The position numbers were made by a program, and so were the translations under genes. This document shows, one piece after another, positions 50,484-58,202 of a stretch of DNA of 64,000 bases (its first letter is position 1; every line of letters starts with the position of its first letter). Origin of the DNA: a virus. The notes under the pieces were generated by a model. It worked only from the letters and a program-made list of their open reading frames with translations, was not told where the DNA came from and searched no databases. The DNA lies in IMG/VR virus record IMGVR_UViG_3300020477_000013, positions 124,001 through 188,000 of that record; one strand, written 5' to 3'.

Positions 50484-50514
50484 TTGTGTAAAATGCGCCA
50501 GTATTGGGTAGAAT
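50484..50514 (+). promoter_or_regulatory. Promoter, GTGYAAA class, for 50522
   Basis: TTGTGTAAA (50484-50492), 16 bases, TAGAAT (50509-50514). The predicted start of transcription is at or within a base or two of the ATG at 50522. Confidence 0.6.
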
Positions 50515-50521
50515 AGTACAC

Positions 50522-50977
50522 ATGGATAATAAAAAGCCAGAGACTGTCATCGTTGCCTTGAGCGGAGGGTTTGACCCCCCCACCCCGGGGCACGTCTCGA
50601 TGATTCGAGATGCCAAGAATATTGGTGACGTCATTATTATCCTGAATAGCGATGGATGGTGCGACAAGGCACGGTGGTCGGGCAAGAGGTTCCTACCTTT
50701 TGAGACCAGGAAGAGGTGCTTGGAGCTAATCCCCGGGGTTGTGGGGGTCATTGAGGCAAAGGATGCCGATGGTACTGTATGCGAATCCTTACGTGAGCTC
50801 AAGCCGGACTTTTTTGGAAACGGCGGGAACCGTACGGTAAAGAATACTCCGGAGGTTGAGATGTGTAAGGATCTCGGAATTGGGATGTTGTGGTTCCTGG
50901 GTGATAATGTCAAGCAGGAGGATCATGACGTCCTTAAGGAGGCCGTGATGGAGGCCAACAGGGTGAGAGGCCTATAG
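50522..50977 (+). CDS. Cytidylyltransferase-like protein, possibly leaderless
   Basis: 151 residues. GGFDPPTPGHVSMIRDAK at about 15-32 is the nucleotidyltransferase motif, with Pro-Gly-His in place of the usual His-x-Gly-His; ETRKRCLELIP matches the R-x-x-x-L helix. It resembles RfaE2/TagD-type enzymes that activate heptose or glycerol phosphates. The ATG at 50522 has no Shine-Dalgarno, and the promoter ends seven bases before it, so the mRNA may be leaderless. Confidence 0.72.
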   Translation: MDNKKPETVIVALSGGFDPPTPGHVSMIRDAKNIGDVIIILNSDGWCDKARWSGKRFLPFETRKRCLELIPGVVGVIEAKDADGTVCESLRELKPDFFGNGGNRTVKNTPEVEMCKDLGIGMLWFLGDNVKQEDHDVLKEAVMEANRVRGL

Positions 50978-51027
50978 TATGGGAGCAAATATGTTTTTTT
51001 TGTAATGGAGCTATGACGTTTTGTATT

Positions 51028-51046
51028 GGGGATTTTTAGTATCCCC
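51028..51046 (+). other. Intergenic hairpin
   Basis: GGGGAT (51028-51033) and ATCCCC (51041-51046) with a 7-base loop, between gene 50522 and tRNA-Lys. No T-run follows directly. Confidence 0.3.
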
Positions 51047-51118
51047 GCATGTAAATTAATTTAGGTGAAAATGCATATGCAGAGTAACCGCTGTTCTTTT
51101 TAAAATAAAGCAATATTT

Positions 51119-51194
51119 GCCCTCGTAACTCAGCAGGCAGAGTAGCGGGCTTTTAACCCGAAAGTCGTAGGTTCGAAACCTACCGGGGGCACCA
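51119..51194 (+). tRNA. tRNA-Lys (anticodon TTT)
   Basis: A 76-nt cloverleaf with acceptor GCCCTCG/CGGGGGC, D arm AACTCAGCAGGCAGAGT, anticodon TTT (loop CTTTTAA), T arm GGTTCGAAACC and encoded CCA. Confidence 0.92.
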
Positions 51195-51265
51195 AACACT
51201 TCTGTTCCAGGTATCAAAATGATATATCATGCCATGATATGTCACGCCGAGGATGGAAGCCTTAA

Positions 51266-51403
51266 GGAACGACAATCCTAACTGTTGAGCTGCTACTCCA
51301 GTTAGACAAATCGTTCGCCGTTGCAGCGGAAACCGGAGCCTTGGCACAGCCACCCGGGCAAGCGGTGACGGGGGCATGCGCCGGTTAGCCCGGCGTGTCC
51401 CCC
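51266..51403 (+). ncRNA. Structured GC-rich non-coding region
   Basis: Between tRNA-Lys and gene 51458 lies a GC-rich stretch without a convincing gene. GAACGA (51267-51272)/TCGTTC (51311-51316) enclose CTAACTG (51278-51284)/CAGTTAG (51299-51305), forming one long hairpin. GGGGG-CATG-CGCCGG (51370-51384)/CCGGCG-TGT-CCCCC (51390-51403) form a second, 14-bp hairpin with one bulge, followed by T-rich sequence like a terminator. It may be a small RNA or a degenerate element. Confidence 0.45.
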
Positions 51404-51457
51404 TAGCTTGTTTGTTTAGAGACTAAGACATAAATTTTTAAAATTAGGAGTTTAACC

Positions 51458-51712
51458 ATGTCCGTAGGAAGACAATTACATAGGGCAGCTGTTGCCCACT
51501 TTGAATCCCAGAGGGAAGAAGCTATCGCTGTGCTTCAGCTTTACTTCACTTCGCCTAGTGCAGTTGGAGATCATCCAGGCCTCGTCGGCGATATCGTTGA
51601 ATGGACCTCAAAGATAGCTGAAGCAGAGGATGCCCTCAGGGTCTTGAGTACCATGTTCAGGTTTGAGGAAAATTCACAGGCACCCATGGGTAAATCCGAA
51701 CCAGGCTCCTGA
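51458..51712 (+). CDS. Hypothetical protein
   Basis: 84 residues, helical (MSVGRQLHRAAVAHFESQRE ... IVEWTSKIAEAEDALRVLST). TAGGAGT is upstream. Unknown function. It sits between two tRNA genes. Confidence 0.6.
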   Translation: MSVGRQLHRAAVAHFESQREEAIAVLQLYFTSPSAVGDHPGLVGDIVEWTSKIAEAEDALRVLSTMFRFEENSQAPMGKSEPGS

Positions 51713-51724
51713 TAACCCAGATAT

Positions 51725-51800
<76 letters not shown>

Positions 51801-51860
51801 CATATTGATCTTGTACATTTATTCATTGTCTTTTAATTTTTCTTAGGAGGATTTTTTAAA

Positions 51861-52103
51861 TTGAATAGAATTTGGACTGCAGTTAGTACTAATCGTTCTA
51901 CCGGCCAGCGATGCCGCAATGTCTTCAACGGCGGGTTTGACTATGACGTGGCACTTAAGGAATTTAATGAAGAATTCCCAGGCCACATGCTAGAAGTGCT
52001 AGCACCTGGTACAGTGGAAATGAAAACGTTTAGTACCGGTAAATCGCGTAGTGGGCAATCCCTCCGTGTTAACCCTCTAAATGATATGCCTTCGGGATTT
52101 TAG
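51861..52103 (+). CDS. Hypothetical protein
   Basis: 80 residues from a TTG start, with AGGAGG about 10 bases upstream. Small alpha/beta unit (WTAVSTNRSTGQRCRNVFNG ... ALKEFNEEFPGHMLEVLAPG). Unknown function. Confidence 0.55.
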   Translation: MNRIWTAVSTNRSTGQRCRNVFNGGFDYDVALKEFNEEFPGHMLEVLAPGTVEMKTFSTGKSRSGQSLRVNPLNDMPSGF

Positions 52104-52111
52104 GAGAAAAT

Positions 52112-52585
52112 ATGAACAAGTTGGACAAGCTAAATTCTGCACTTACGGATGGTACCATGGACGTTGTGATGATCTATGAAGATCGTTGCGATGTATGGCA
52201 CTGTACGGATGAATACGTTGCGGAGGCAGTTGAGCAAACTAGCACCGCTGATGCACTGGCACAGCTAATTACACTGTCACCAGAAATAACGGATCAGTGG
52301 GGTAATCCCATCCTTGATAACATGCGTGATAGTGGTTATCTTGAGGATTATCAGCGTGGCGGCGGGACTTTTTGCGAACATGTTGCTAGTTCGATTCGCC
52401 AAAATTTTTATGAGGGTGATTGGCTAGAGTATAACACAGAAAAGTACGATCACAAACGTGGGTGTACAACCATTTCTGCTACTGTTAAGCTTCCTATGCG
52501 TGACGTTATTAAGCTTGATGAGGCTGCATTATCAGGGTGGACGCTACAGGTAACAACTGACCTAGGCAACCTGATTATTGAGTAA
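52112..52585 (+). CDS. Hypothetical protein
   Basis: 157 residues, acidic alpha/beta. The C-terminal strands (CTTISATVKLPMRDVIKLDE) suggest an OB-like or beta-sheet domain. AGGAGA is upstream. Unknown function. Confidence 0.6.
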   Translation: MNKLDKLNSALTDGTMDVVMIYEDRCDVWHCTDEYVAEAVEQTSTADALAQLITLSPEITDQWGNPILDNMRDSGYLEDYQRGGGTFCEHVASSIRQNFYEGDWLEYNTEKYDHKRGCTTISATVKLPMRDVIKLDEAALSGWTLQVTTDLGNLIIE

Positions 52586-52587
52586 TC

Positions 52588-52618
52588 TTGTGCAAATCTC
52601 CTGCCTGTATGTTACAAT
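52588..52618 (+). promoter_or_regulatory. Promoter, GTGYAAA class, for 52643
   Basis: TTGTGCAAA (52588-52596), 16 bases, TACAAT (52613-52618), three bases after the stop of 52112 and 24 bases before the next start. Confidence 0.7.
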
Positions 52619-52642
52619 GTACATACAAGGCAAGGAGGCCAC

Positions 52643-53044
52643 ATGAGTAAGAAACTCTCGAAAGGTTGTTTAGTTCGTCTCGATCCGCAAGTGTGCTTCA
52701 CTAAGAAGCATGGTGGTGGTCTTCAATACCCTAGAACGAACTACCTAAATGATGAGCGCGGGACAGTCGAGAGTTCTCGGCCTGTGACACCCGAAGAGAC
52801 TAAGGCTTGGTATGCGTCTGACGCATCGAAAGGCATGAATAGTGCCGGCGAGTCGAAGCTGCCACCTCAGTCGGCCTATGTTCTCTTGCACCGTGATCGT
52901 ACATATCAAGTACTTCGTGCTCGATGTCGAGTCCGACTGGGCTGGGGTAATCCGACGCCTGGCTTGACTAAGATTCTTTGTACGCATACGGGTGAAGAGA
53001 CATACGTTAAGCGAGAGTTGCTTGAGGTTGTCTGTGAAGGATAA
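52643..53044 (+). CDS. Hypothetical protein
   Basis: 133 residues, basic. Opening strands (KLSKGCLVRLDPQVCFTKKH) and a long polar loop. It may be a KOW/SH3-like barrel with an insertion. AAGGAGG is upstream. First gene of a four- to five-gene operon. Unknown function. Confidence 0.58.
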   Translation: MSKKLSKGCLVRLDPQVCFTKKHGGGLQYPRTNYLNDERGTVESSRPVTPEETKAWYASDASKGMNSAGESKLPPQSAYVLLHRDRTYQVLRARCRVRLGWGNPTPGLTKILCTHTGEETYVKRELLEVVCEG

Positions 53045-53222
53045 GTTGCTCAAGGTAATAGCATGGAGGTTGATATCTATCACTATAACTCTCATCATCC
53101 TGGCTGTCGTCATGGGTGATGTAGGGTCTGCAACTGGGATTACATTTTTTCTTCATGGATTTTTAACCGTATGTCATTTTGCATTTGAAAATTTATGGGA
53201 GAAATTTCATGAAAGAGGGTGA
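53034..53222 (+). CDS. DUF2061-like membrane protein
   Basis: 62 residues from a GTG start (GAGG upstream), overlapping the previous stop. IAWRLISITITLIILAVVMG and FFLHGFLTVCHFAFENLWEK match the two-helix DUF2061 pattern (K-x-x-x-W-R ... H-x-x-x-E-x-x-W). The family is of unknown function. Confidence 0.6.
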   Translation: MKDKLLKVIAWRLISITITLIILAVVMGDVGSATGITFFLHGFLTVCHFAFENLWEKFHERG

Positions 53223-53436
53223 TATCGTAAGGGTGAAAAACCCGACTAATCTTTGGCCTGAGGATAATGAAGAAAAGGCTCGATCTCTGTATCCGTGGAA
53301 GTTTGAGGTGGGGATTGTGACATGTACGAAACCATACGGGGGATTTCCAGGTAAAGAAGTTTATGTGCACTTCCCCAGCTATCCTGAAAAGACTATCTTA
53401 GCCGACGCCCTAATTGTTGTACATGAAGGTGGGTGA
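53209..53436 (+). CDS. Small SH3-like protein
   Basis: 75 residues. The start at 53209 has GGGAGA upstream. MKEGDIVRVKNPTNLWPEDN and following strands (EVGIVTCTKPYGGFPGKEVY) look like a small beta barrel. Similar to 53423 and 38493. Unknown function. Confidence 0.58.
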   Translation: MKEGDIVRVKNPTNLWPEDNEEKARSLYPWKFEVGIVTCTKPYGGFPGKEVYVHFPSYPEKTILADALIVVHEGG

Positions 53437-53605
53437 TCTAGTTGTACCCCTCCGCACTAAAGAAGAGGCTGGTTTGGGGTTTGGGTTAATCATTGAATCA
53501 TATTTCAATGACTCAGACTTAACTGAGTATTTCTATGTTGCTTGGAAACATGAGGCCCAGTGGTGGTCTGAGCTTGAGCTTAAGGTAATTGATGAACCTG
53601 CTTGA
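53423..53605 (+). CDS. Small SH3-like protein
   Basis: 60 residues (MKVGDLVVPLRTKEEAGLGF ... DLTEYFYVAWKHEAQWWSEL). It overlaps its neighbours at both ends. The ATG at 53423 is chosen by similarity to other GD-x-V starts; its ribosome-binding site is weak. Unknown function. Confidence 0.52.
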   Translation: MKVGDLVVPLRTKEEAGLGFGLIIESYFNDSDLTEYFYVAWKHEAQWWSELELKVIDEPA

Positions 53606-53885
53606 ATTTGACGATAACGATTGGGATATATGGTCCGGCTGTGAATCTCCTCGCCCATTGAGGTGCGAGGTTGAATGTCTTACCGGCGACCCAATTACAG
53701 TAATCATCGATGGTGTAGATGTTATCATATGCGGAGATGAATCCGAGGTAGGAATTCTGGGCAATCACTTTTCCTATCATTCAGAGGGAATAGCAATGAT
53801 AGCTGTTCTGTCATTGGGACAGCCTAGCGTGCCGGCATGTATTAATGAACTACGAAATATTTTGTTGTCATTTGTGCAAACATGA
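53592..53885 (+). CDS. Hypothetical protein
   Basis: 97 residues, acidic and strand-rich (GDPITVIIDGVDVIICGDES). It ends inside the -35-like box of the next promoter (53872-53880). Unknown function. Confidence 0.55.
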   Translation: MNLLEFDDNDWDIWSGCESPRPLRCEVECLTGDPITVIIDGVDVIICGDESEVGILGNHFSYHSEGIAMIAVLSLGQPSVPACINELRNILLSFVQT

Positions 53886-53902
53886 TAATATCGTATTATA
53901 AT
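53872..53902 (+). promoter_or_regulatory. Promoter, GTGYAAA class, for 53957
   Basis: TTGTGCAAA (53872-53880), 16 bases, TATAAT (53897-53902). Both elements are perfect consensus. Confidence 0.78.
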
Positions 53903-53908
53903 ATACTT

Positions 53909-53929
53909 GTGGTTAGGGGAAATAGCCAC
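53909..53929 (+). promoter_or_regulatory. 5'-end hairpin with GGGGAAA loop
   Basis: GTGGTTA (53909-53915) pairs with TAGCCAC (53923-53929), with one G-U pair, around GGGGAAA. It begins at the predicted transcription start. Confidence 0.62.
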
Positions 53930-53956
53930 TAAGATAACGGACTTGGAGCTTAGAAA

Positions 53957-54634
53957 GTGAAAGCTAGTGAACGTGACGCAATCATCGATGACCTTCTCCT
54001 TAAGCGCCCTGTAGGGCCGAAGGGCGTGAATCTTACATTCACTACGACGGAAGAGTACTGCTATGATACCGGCAGGTACCGCAATATTCAACGCTGTGAT
54101 ACGCCCCATTACGGTTACGACGTTGAAACGCTCTTTGACCTTGGCCTTCATGATAGCTCTAGCGTTTCAAAGTATGTCAGGGATCGATGGTTCGCCGGAA
54201 AGTCTTCTTGGGAAATTGGCCGAAGGAAGTCGACGATAACACGCCGCGCAAATCGCATCTGGGAACGTATCGGCCAGGGTGTTCGTCACATGAAGCGTGA
54301 GGGAGGCCGAGGTATCTACGCAGTCCGTCCCGCATATGGGGGAGACACGATTGCATACATCTTCGGTAGCAATCCCCAAGAGGCCATCAGCGTCGCTGCG
54401 ACGTTCATCCCTCCCACAGACGGTAGGAGCTACCGCGCGGATTTCAAAGAGCTTGGAGGCGTAGAGAAACTGCGGTCTTACAACGAGAAGCTCCAGAAGT
54501 ATCTACAGAATGAAGTCAAGCGTTGCGAAGAGCAGCTCAAGACTTATGAAAAAAAGATGAGTGACTGCACAAATCGGATGACAATGCTCAATGTTTTGGC
54601 CGGGCACCAGGTTGCTCTAGAAACTGATGTTTAA
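53957..54634 (+). CDS. Hypothetical DNA-binding-like protein
   Basis: 225 residues from a GTG start (GGAG upstream). Residues 65-100 (SSVSKYVRDRWFAGKSSWEI) could form an HTH, and the C-terminal 60 residues are a coiled coil (LQKYLQNEVKRCEEQLKTYE). It has its own promoter and leader hairpin. Function unknown. Confidence 0.58.
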   Translation: MKASERDAIIDDLLLKRPVGPKGVNLTFTTTEEYCYDTGRYRNIQRCDTPHYGYDVETLFDLGLHDSSSVSKYVRDRWFAGKSSWEIGRRKSTITRRANRIWERIGQGVRHMKREGGRGIYAVRPAYGGDTIAYIFGSNPQEAISVAATFIPPTDGRSYRADFKELGGVEKLRSYNEKLQKYLQNEVKRCEEQLKTYEKKMSDCTNRMTMLNVLAGHQVALETDV

Positions 54635-54643
54635 TCACCATCT

Positions 54644-54674
54644 CTGTGCAAATATTTTCCCCATGTGATACTAT
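54644..54674 (+). promoter_or_regulatory. Promoter, GTGYAAA class, for the RadA-like gene
   Basis: CTGTGCAAA (54644-54652), 16 bases, TACTAT (54669-54674). Located just after the stop of 53957. Confidence 0.65.
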
Positions 54675-54680
54675 ATAAAT

Positions 54681-54699
54681 GTTGGTGGGGAAAACCAAC
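54681..54699 (+). promoter_or_regulatory. 5'-end hairpin with GGGGAAA loop
   Basis: GTTGGT (54681-54686) pairs with ACCAAC (54694-54699) around GGGGAAA, at the predicted transcription start. The loop is the same as at 53916-53922. Confidence 0.62.
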
Positions 54700-54739
54700 C
54701 CAGTATAACGAAGCTTTAACTTTCGACCAAGGAGATATC

Positions 54740-55495
54740 GTGAAGCTAAACGTTAAGAATAATGAGGTACCTTTTGGCACTAACATTCTTGAGGTAAAGG
54801 TACCCAAGCAATTGCGCAACAAGGTCAAGTCAGGCCTTGAGTACATTGACTGCGCACTGGGAGGTGAGGGCTTTACACCTTCAGCTGTCACATTCTTTAC
54901 AGGCACCCCGGGGTCAGGCAAGACCACGATGATGCTCAAGCTGGCAGATAGCCTGACTAAGCAGGGGGCCGTGGTCCTCTTCAACACTGCTGAGGAGAGT
55001 CTCTTCCAGGTCAAGCTGGTCGCTGAGCGACTCGGACTCCGAAACGGGTTCGTCGCCGGCCAGGAGAACCACATCCCTACGCTGCTTGAAAATTGTGACA
55101 AGCTTCGAGCCAAGCGTGGCAACAAGAAGAAGCCGTTCTTCCTCATCGTCGACAGTCTCCAGTGTATGGACGACGGTAAGTACAAGGATGGCCACGTTAA
55201 TCGAGCTTCTGCTGAACGTAGCCTAGGTATGATTACCGATTACTGTAAGGAGAATTTCTGTAACGCTGTCGTCATTGGACAGGTCAACAAATCCGGACAA
55301 ATGGCGGGTACCAATAAGCTTAAGCATATGGTTGACGCCATGATGGAATTGAGCGTTGAAGAGAAAGACCGCGACCTTGAGGGTTGCCGAGTTCTTCAGA
55401 CAACGAAAAATCGGTTTGGGGGATGTGGTCATACATTTTTCCTCCAGCTCAACCGCAGAGGGTTTACTGAGGTTGCTCGGGTTAGTGCTGCCTAG
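54740..55495 (+). CDS. RadA-like RecA-fold ATPase
   Basis: 251 residues from a GTG start (AAGGAGATATC upstream). Walker A GTPGSGKTT at about 55-63, Walker B FFLIVDSLQ, and KNRFG in VLQTTKNRFGGCGHTFFLQL, a motif characteristic of RadA/Sms. The zinc finger and the C-terminal Lon-like domain of RadA are missing. RadA helps branch migration and unwinding in recombination. It may be a phage recombination mediator or helicase. It has its own promoter and 5' hairpin. Confidence 0.8.
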   Translation: MKLNVKNNEVPFGTNILEVKVPKQLRNKVKSGLEYIDCALGGEGFTPSAVTFFTGTPGSGKTTMMLKLADSLTKQGAVVLFNTAEESLFQVKLVAERLGLRNGFVAGQENHIPTLLENCDKLRAKRGNKKKPFFLIVDSLQCMDDGKYKDGHVNRASAERSLGMITDYCKENFCNAVVIGQVNKSGQMAGTNKLKHMVDAMMELSVEEKDRDLEGCRVLQTTKNRFGGCGHTFFLQLNRRGFTEVARVSAA

Positions 55496-55589
55496 GTAAG
55501 CTAGCTCAAATAGATGGGCTAGGAGTGGTTATTTACATTTACAAGTGTACGTGTGAACATAATAATAGTTAAGAAATTAAGGTGACATC

Positions 55590-56162
55590 ATGAAGGTAAT
55601 GTTTTTGCATGGGCTCGAGGGTAGCCCTGAGGGCCTAAAGGCAACTTATTTGTGTGAAAAATACAATGCGGTTGTACCGAAACTAGATATGAGCGAATTG
55701 ATTCGGCTCAAGGGGGATTCTAAAAACTGGAGCCTCGTTGATCGATATGATATCTTGTGGGCATCTAGGATTCCTCTCCGGCAAGTTCGTGAAGCTATAA
55801 CAGAGAATAAACCTGACATCATTGTTGGGTCTTCGATGGGCGGCGCGCTACTGGCGAAAATGATTATAGAAAATGCATGGTCAGGTCCATCAGTTTTTCT
55901 TGCGTCTGCTTCAAAAATGATGTTTGATATCTCGAAGGTTTCACCTGCAACAGGTAAGAAGTGCAGGTGGATCCACGGGTCCATGGATGATGTTGTACCC
56001 CTAGACGACAGTATCGACATCTCAAAGGCGTCTGGGGGTAGCCTAGAGGTAATTGATGACGACCATCGCCTAGAAAAAATTATTGAACTTGGCAGCCTAG
56101 ATGAAGCTATCATGCATGCAGGAAATTACGTTGAAAGAAGTCTGGAAAAAAATACTGGCTAA
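55590..56162 (+). CDS. Alpha/beta hydrolase, YqiA-like
   Basis: 190 residues. VMFLHGLEGSPEGLKATYL gives the oxyanion loop, VGSSMGGALLAK the G-x-S-x-G nucleophile elbow (about residue 82), and HGSMDDVVPLDDS and DDDHRLEKI supply Asp and His. It resembles small YqiA/UPF0227-type esterases. The substrate is unknown. It overlaps a micro membrane protein gene. Confidence 0.8.
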   Translation: MKVMFLHGLEGSPEGLKATYLCEKYNAVVPKLDMSELIRLKGDSKNWSLVDRYDILWASRIPLRQVREAITENKPDIIVGSSMGGALLAKMIIENAWSGPSVFLASASKMMFDISKVSPATGKKCRWIHGSMDDVVPLDDSIDISKASGGSLEVIDDDHRLEKIIELGSLDEAIMHAGNYVERSLEKNTG

Positions 56163-56250
56163 TCTGACATCATATGAATTTATGGTGTATACCTTCGCTG
56201 CCAATGTCACACTGTTGCTCATCTTTGCCCTGATGATCCAATATTGTTAG
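56131..56250 (+). CDS. 39-residue membrane protein
   Basis: From a TTG start with AGGAA 8 bases upstream: MKEVWKKILANLTSYEFMVY, then one membrane helix (TFAANVTLLLIFALMIQYC). It overlaps the hydrolase end. Function unknown. Confidence 0.5.
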   Translation: MKEVWKKILANLTSYEFMVYTFAANVTLLLIFALMIQYC

Positions 56251-56263
56251 GAGGCATCATCTC

Positions 56264-56569
56264 GTGGGCTCTGAGTGGCGTTACATAACAGCATTGAGCT
56301 ACGGTGCCTGGTACATGTATGTAGTGGAGTGTGCTGATACTACTCTATATACCGGAATCACCAAGTGCATCGATAGAAGGCTACGAGAACATAATGGAAG
56401 TAATCGCGGGGCGAAGTATACACGCTCACGCCGGCCGGTAAAATTAGTGTATTACAAGCAGTATCAAGATCAGTCATCAGCTCTAAAGGCAGAGTCAAAA
56501 TTTAAGAAGATGACTAGATTTCAGAAACTACAAATAGTTAAGGGATTTTACAAAAATGGAAAAGACTGA
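56264..56569 (+). CDS. GIY-YIG nuclease-like protein
   Basis: 101 residues from a GTG start (GGAGGCATC upstream). WYMYVVECADTTLYTGITK then DRRLREHNGS and RRPVKLVYY are the GIY-YIG domain core as in YhbQ/UvrC-N/SLX1-type proteins, with Tyr, Arg and a distal Glu (KAESKFK). Stand-alone members process branched DNA. It overlaps the next gene. Confidence 0.85.
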   Translation: MGSEWRYITALSYGAWYMYVVECADTTLYTGITKCIDRRLREHNGSNRGAKYTRSRRPVKLVYYKQYQDQSSALKAESKFKKMTRFQKLQIVKGFYKNGKD

Positions 56570-56747
56570 CGTCAAGAATTTAATGCAGTTGAGGGAGTAT
56601 ATACGCAACTACTATCAGGAGTTGCCCAAGAAATATGTCGCAGGAAATGTCGAACATGACGTTGCATTTAGGGAAGTAACGACATTCTGTGCGACACTTA
56701 TCAATAGCTTAGACGATCTGCTCAAAGATCATGTAGATTTTACGTAG
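56556..56747 (+). CDS. Small helical hypothetical protein
   Basis: 63 residues, all helical (DVKNLMQLREYIRNYYQELP). Unknown function. It lies 9 bases before the glycosyltransferase. Confidence 0.55.
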   Translation: MEKTDVKNLMQLREYIRNYYQELPKKYVAGNVEHDVAFREVTTFCATLINSLDDLLKDHVDFT

Positions 56748-56756
56748 TAGATATCA

Positions 56757-57965
56757 ATGGATCATTCGAAGAAAACGGGTGTACTGCTGTGTTTGGATGA
56801 AGACCGTACCCTTGAATTCGAGGCCGGCCTAGAGTCCCTTATTCCAGGCTACAGGTACATTGATTGGAGAATAACACCCATCCTTAAGCCCTCACGATCT
56901 TGTGGGGAAGATGCTTTTAGGTGGGACCACACATGGAAAGCAAAGATAGGCTTGCATGATGAGTCTGTAATAACAGATTCCAGCATAGGAATAAAGACAA
57001 GAGACTATCTATCGAAGTATGCAGATGAATTTGGATGGCATCTTGTAACTAATTTAAAGCAAGAGTTTCCTGTACCATGGGATAACTCTTCTTTTTTTAT
57101 AACGCTATACAAGGGCCACAAGTCATGGGATAAATCGCTAATCCCTACCCCTCAGCGCACATGGAGTCACTCTGTTGGGGTAGGCACACCTAGGCGAATC
57201 GTTGGGGTAATGCAGGTAAAAAATTCAGAGCTAATAGTCGAGAAGACTATAGAGAATATTATGCCCTTACTTGACTGGCTTATCGTATTAGACAACGAGT
57301 CGTCTGATTCGACACCATCAATCGTACGAGAGATTGCCTCTCACGACCCGCGTATTCTGACAAAGGATATCCTCACGACAGAATCAGGTGCAAGGTATCT
57401 TCATTCGCTATGTGGAACAGACACAGTCATAGTTAAGGTTGATGCTGATGAAATTTGGAACCCTTTTTACGTAACATGGTTGCGGGATTACCTTTTGTGT
57501 GCTAATGTAGTTAACACATGCGAATTTGAAATTCCATCCGGCCAGATATACGTCAACGGAGTAGATTTAAACAATAATGTATGTACAGGTAAGCCTGAAT
57601 CGTGGAATGGCATGCATTATTTTGGAAATATTATAGCATGGCCTCAACAATCAGAAAGGCTGCACGGACCTAAGAAGAAGATCCGGGCAGGAACACGGTC
57701 TCAACCTGTTCAGCTGGGTGGGCCTAGGGGTTCCTACCCTATTTTGCATTTCCCATTTTTCCAGTTTTCCAAAGAAAAGACCTGGGGTAAGAAACTTGGT
57801 TGGGAACAGCACAAGGTTTCATATGTAGAGCCTGACCCCAAGAAATGGAAAGTTGAATCTCTGGATGAATTCGGCGTTACTTCCGTCATGTCACAATTGT
57901 TGGGGAATGAAAAAATGTGGGTCGTACCGGGTGAATTTATAAATGCAGCATTGGAGAGAGAATAG
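56757..57965 (+). CDS. GT2-like glycosyltransferase
   Basis: 402 residues. RRIVGVMQVKNSELIVEKTI opens the GT-A domain at about 140; WLIVLDNESSDSTPSIVREI and TVIVKVDADEIWNP (Asp-x-Asp) are the GT2 motifs. The N-terminal 135 residues are separate and unassigned. It probably transfers sugar to a protein or glycan, together with the enzyme at 23990. It abuts the next gene. Confidence 0.78.
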   Translation: MDHSKKTGVLLCLDEDRTLEFEAGLESLIPGYRYIDWRITPILKPSRSCGEDAFRWDHTWKAKIGLHDESVITDSSIGIKTRDYLSKYADEFGWHLVTNLKQEFPVPWDNSSFFITLYKGHKSWDKSLIPTPQRTWSHSVGVGTPRRIVGVMQVKNSELIVEKTIENIMPLLDWLIVLDNESSDSTPSIVREIASHDPRILTKDILTTESGARYLHSLCGTDTVIVKVDADEIWNPFYVTWLRDYLLCANVVNTCEFEIPSGQIYVNGVDLNNNVCTGKPESWNGMHYFGNIIAWPQQSERLHGPKKKIRAGTRSQPVQLGGPRGSYPILHFPFFQFSKEKTWGKKLGWEQHKVSYVEPDPKKWKVESLDEFGVTSVMSQLLGNEKMWVVPGEFINAALERE

Positions 57966-58202
57966 ATGAAGAACTATATAGCCTGCGGTGTAGCAGGTCT
58001 TGTCATGGGATTTTTGGTGAGCTGGTTTGTGATGACTGTTTGGGATGGGCTTATTCCTGCTCCACCCGAGAACGTTATTATCCGGCAGGCTCTTATGAGC
58101 CATTGTCAAGATACACCTGTGAGGGTATTATCCTGCCCCGGTCGGGTAGATACGTGTGTTTGTGGAAATCTTACAGAGAAGGATCTAAAGGGTGGAAAAT
58201 AA
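57966..58202 (+). CDS. Membrane-anchored Cys protein
   Basis: 78 residues with an N-terminal membrane helix (YIACGVAGLVMGFLVSWFVM) and a small Cys-containing domain (SHCQDTPVRVLSCPGRVDTC). It overlaps the malate synthase start. The cysteines suggest an exported, disulfide-bonded tail. Confidence 0.58.
   Translation: MKNYIACGVAGLVMGFLVSWFVMTVWDGLIPAPPENVIIRQALMSHCQDTPVRVLSCPGRVDTCVCGNLTEKDLKGGK

Noticed and set aside
51266-51316. Possible extra tRNA or tRNA-like gene in the GC-rich gap
   Set aside because: It is one long hairpin without D, anticodon and T arms or a GTTCRA T-loop; total length of about 50 bases is too short.
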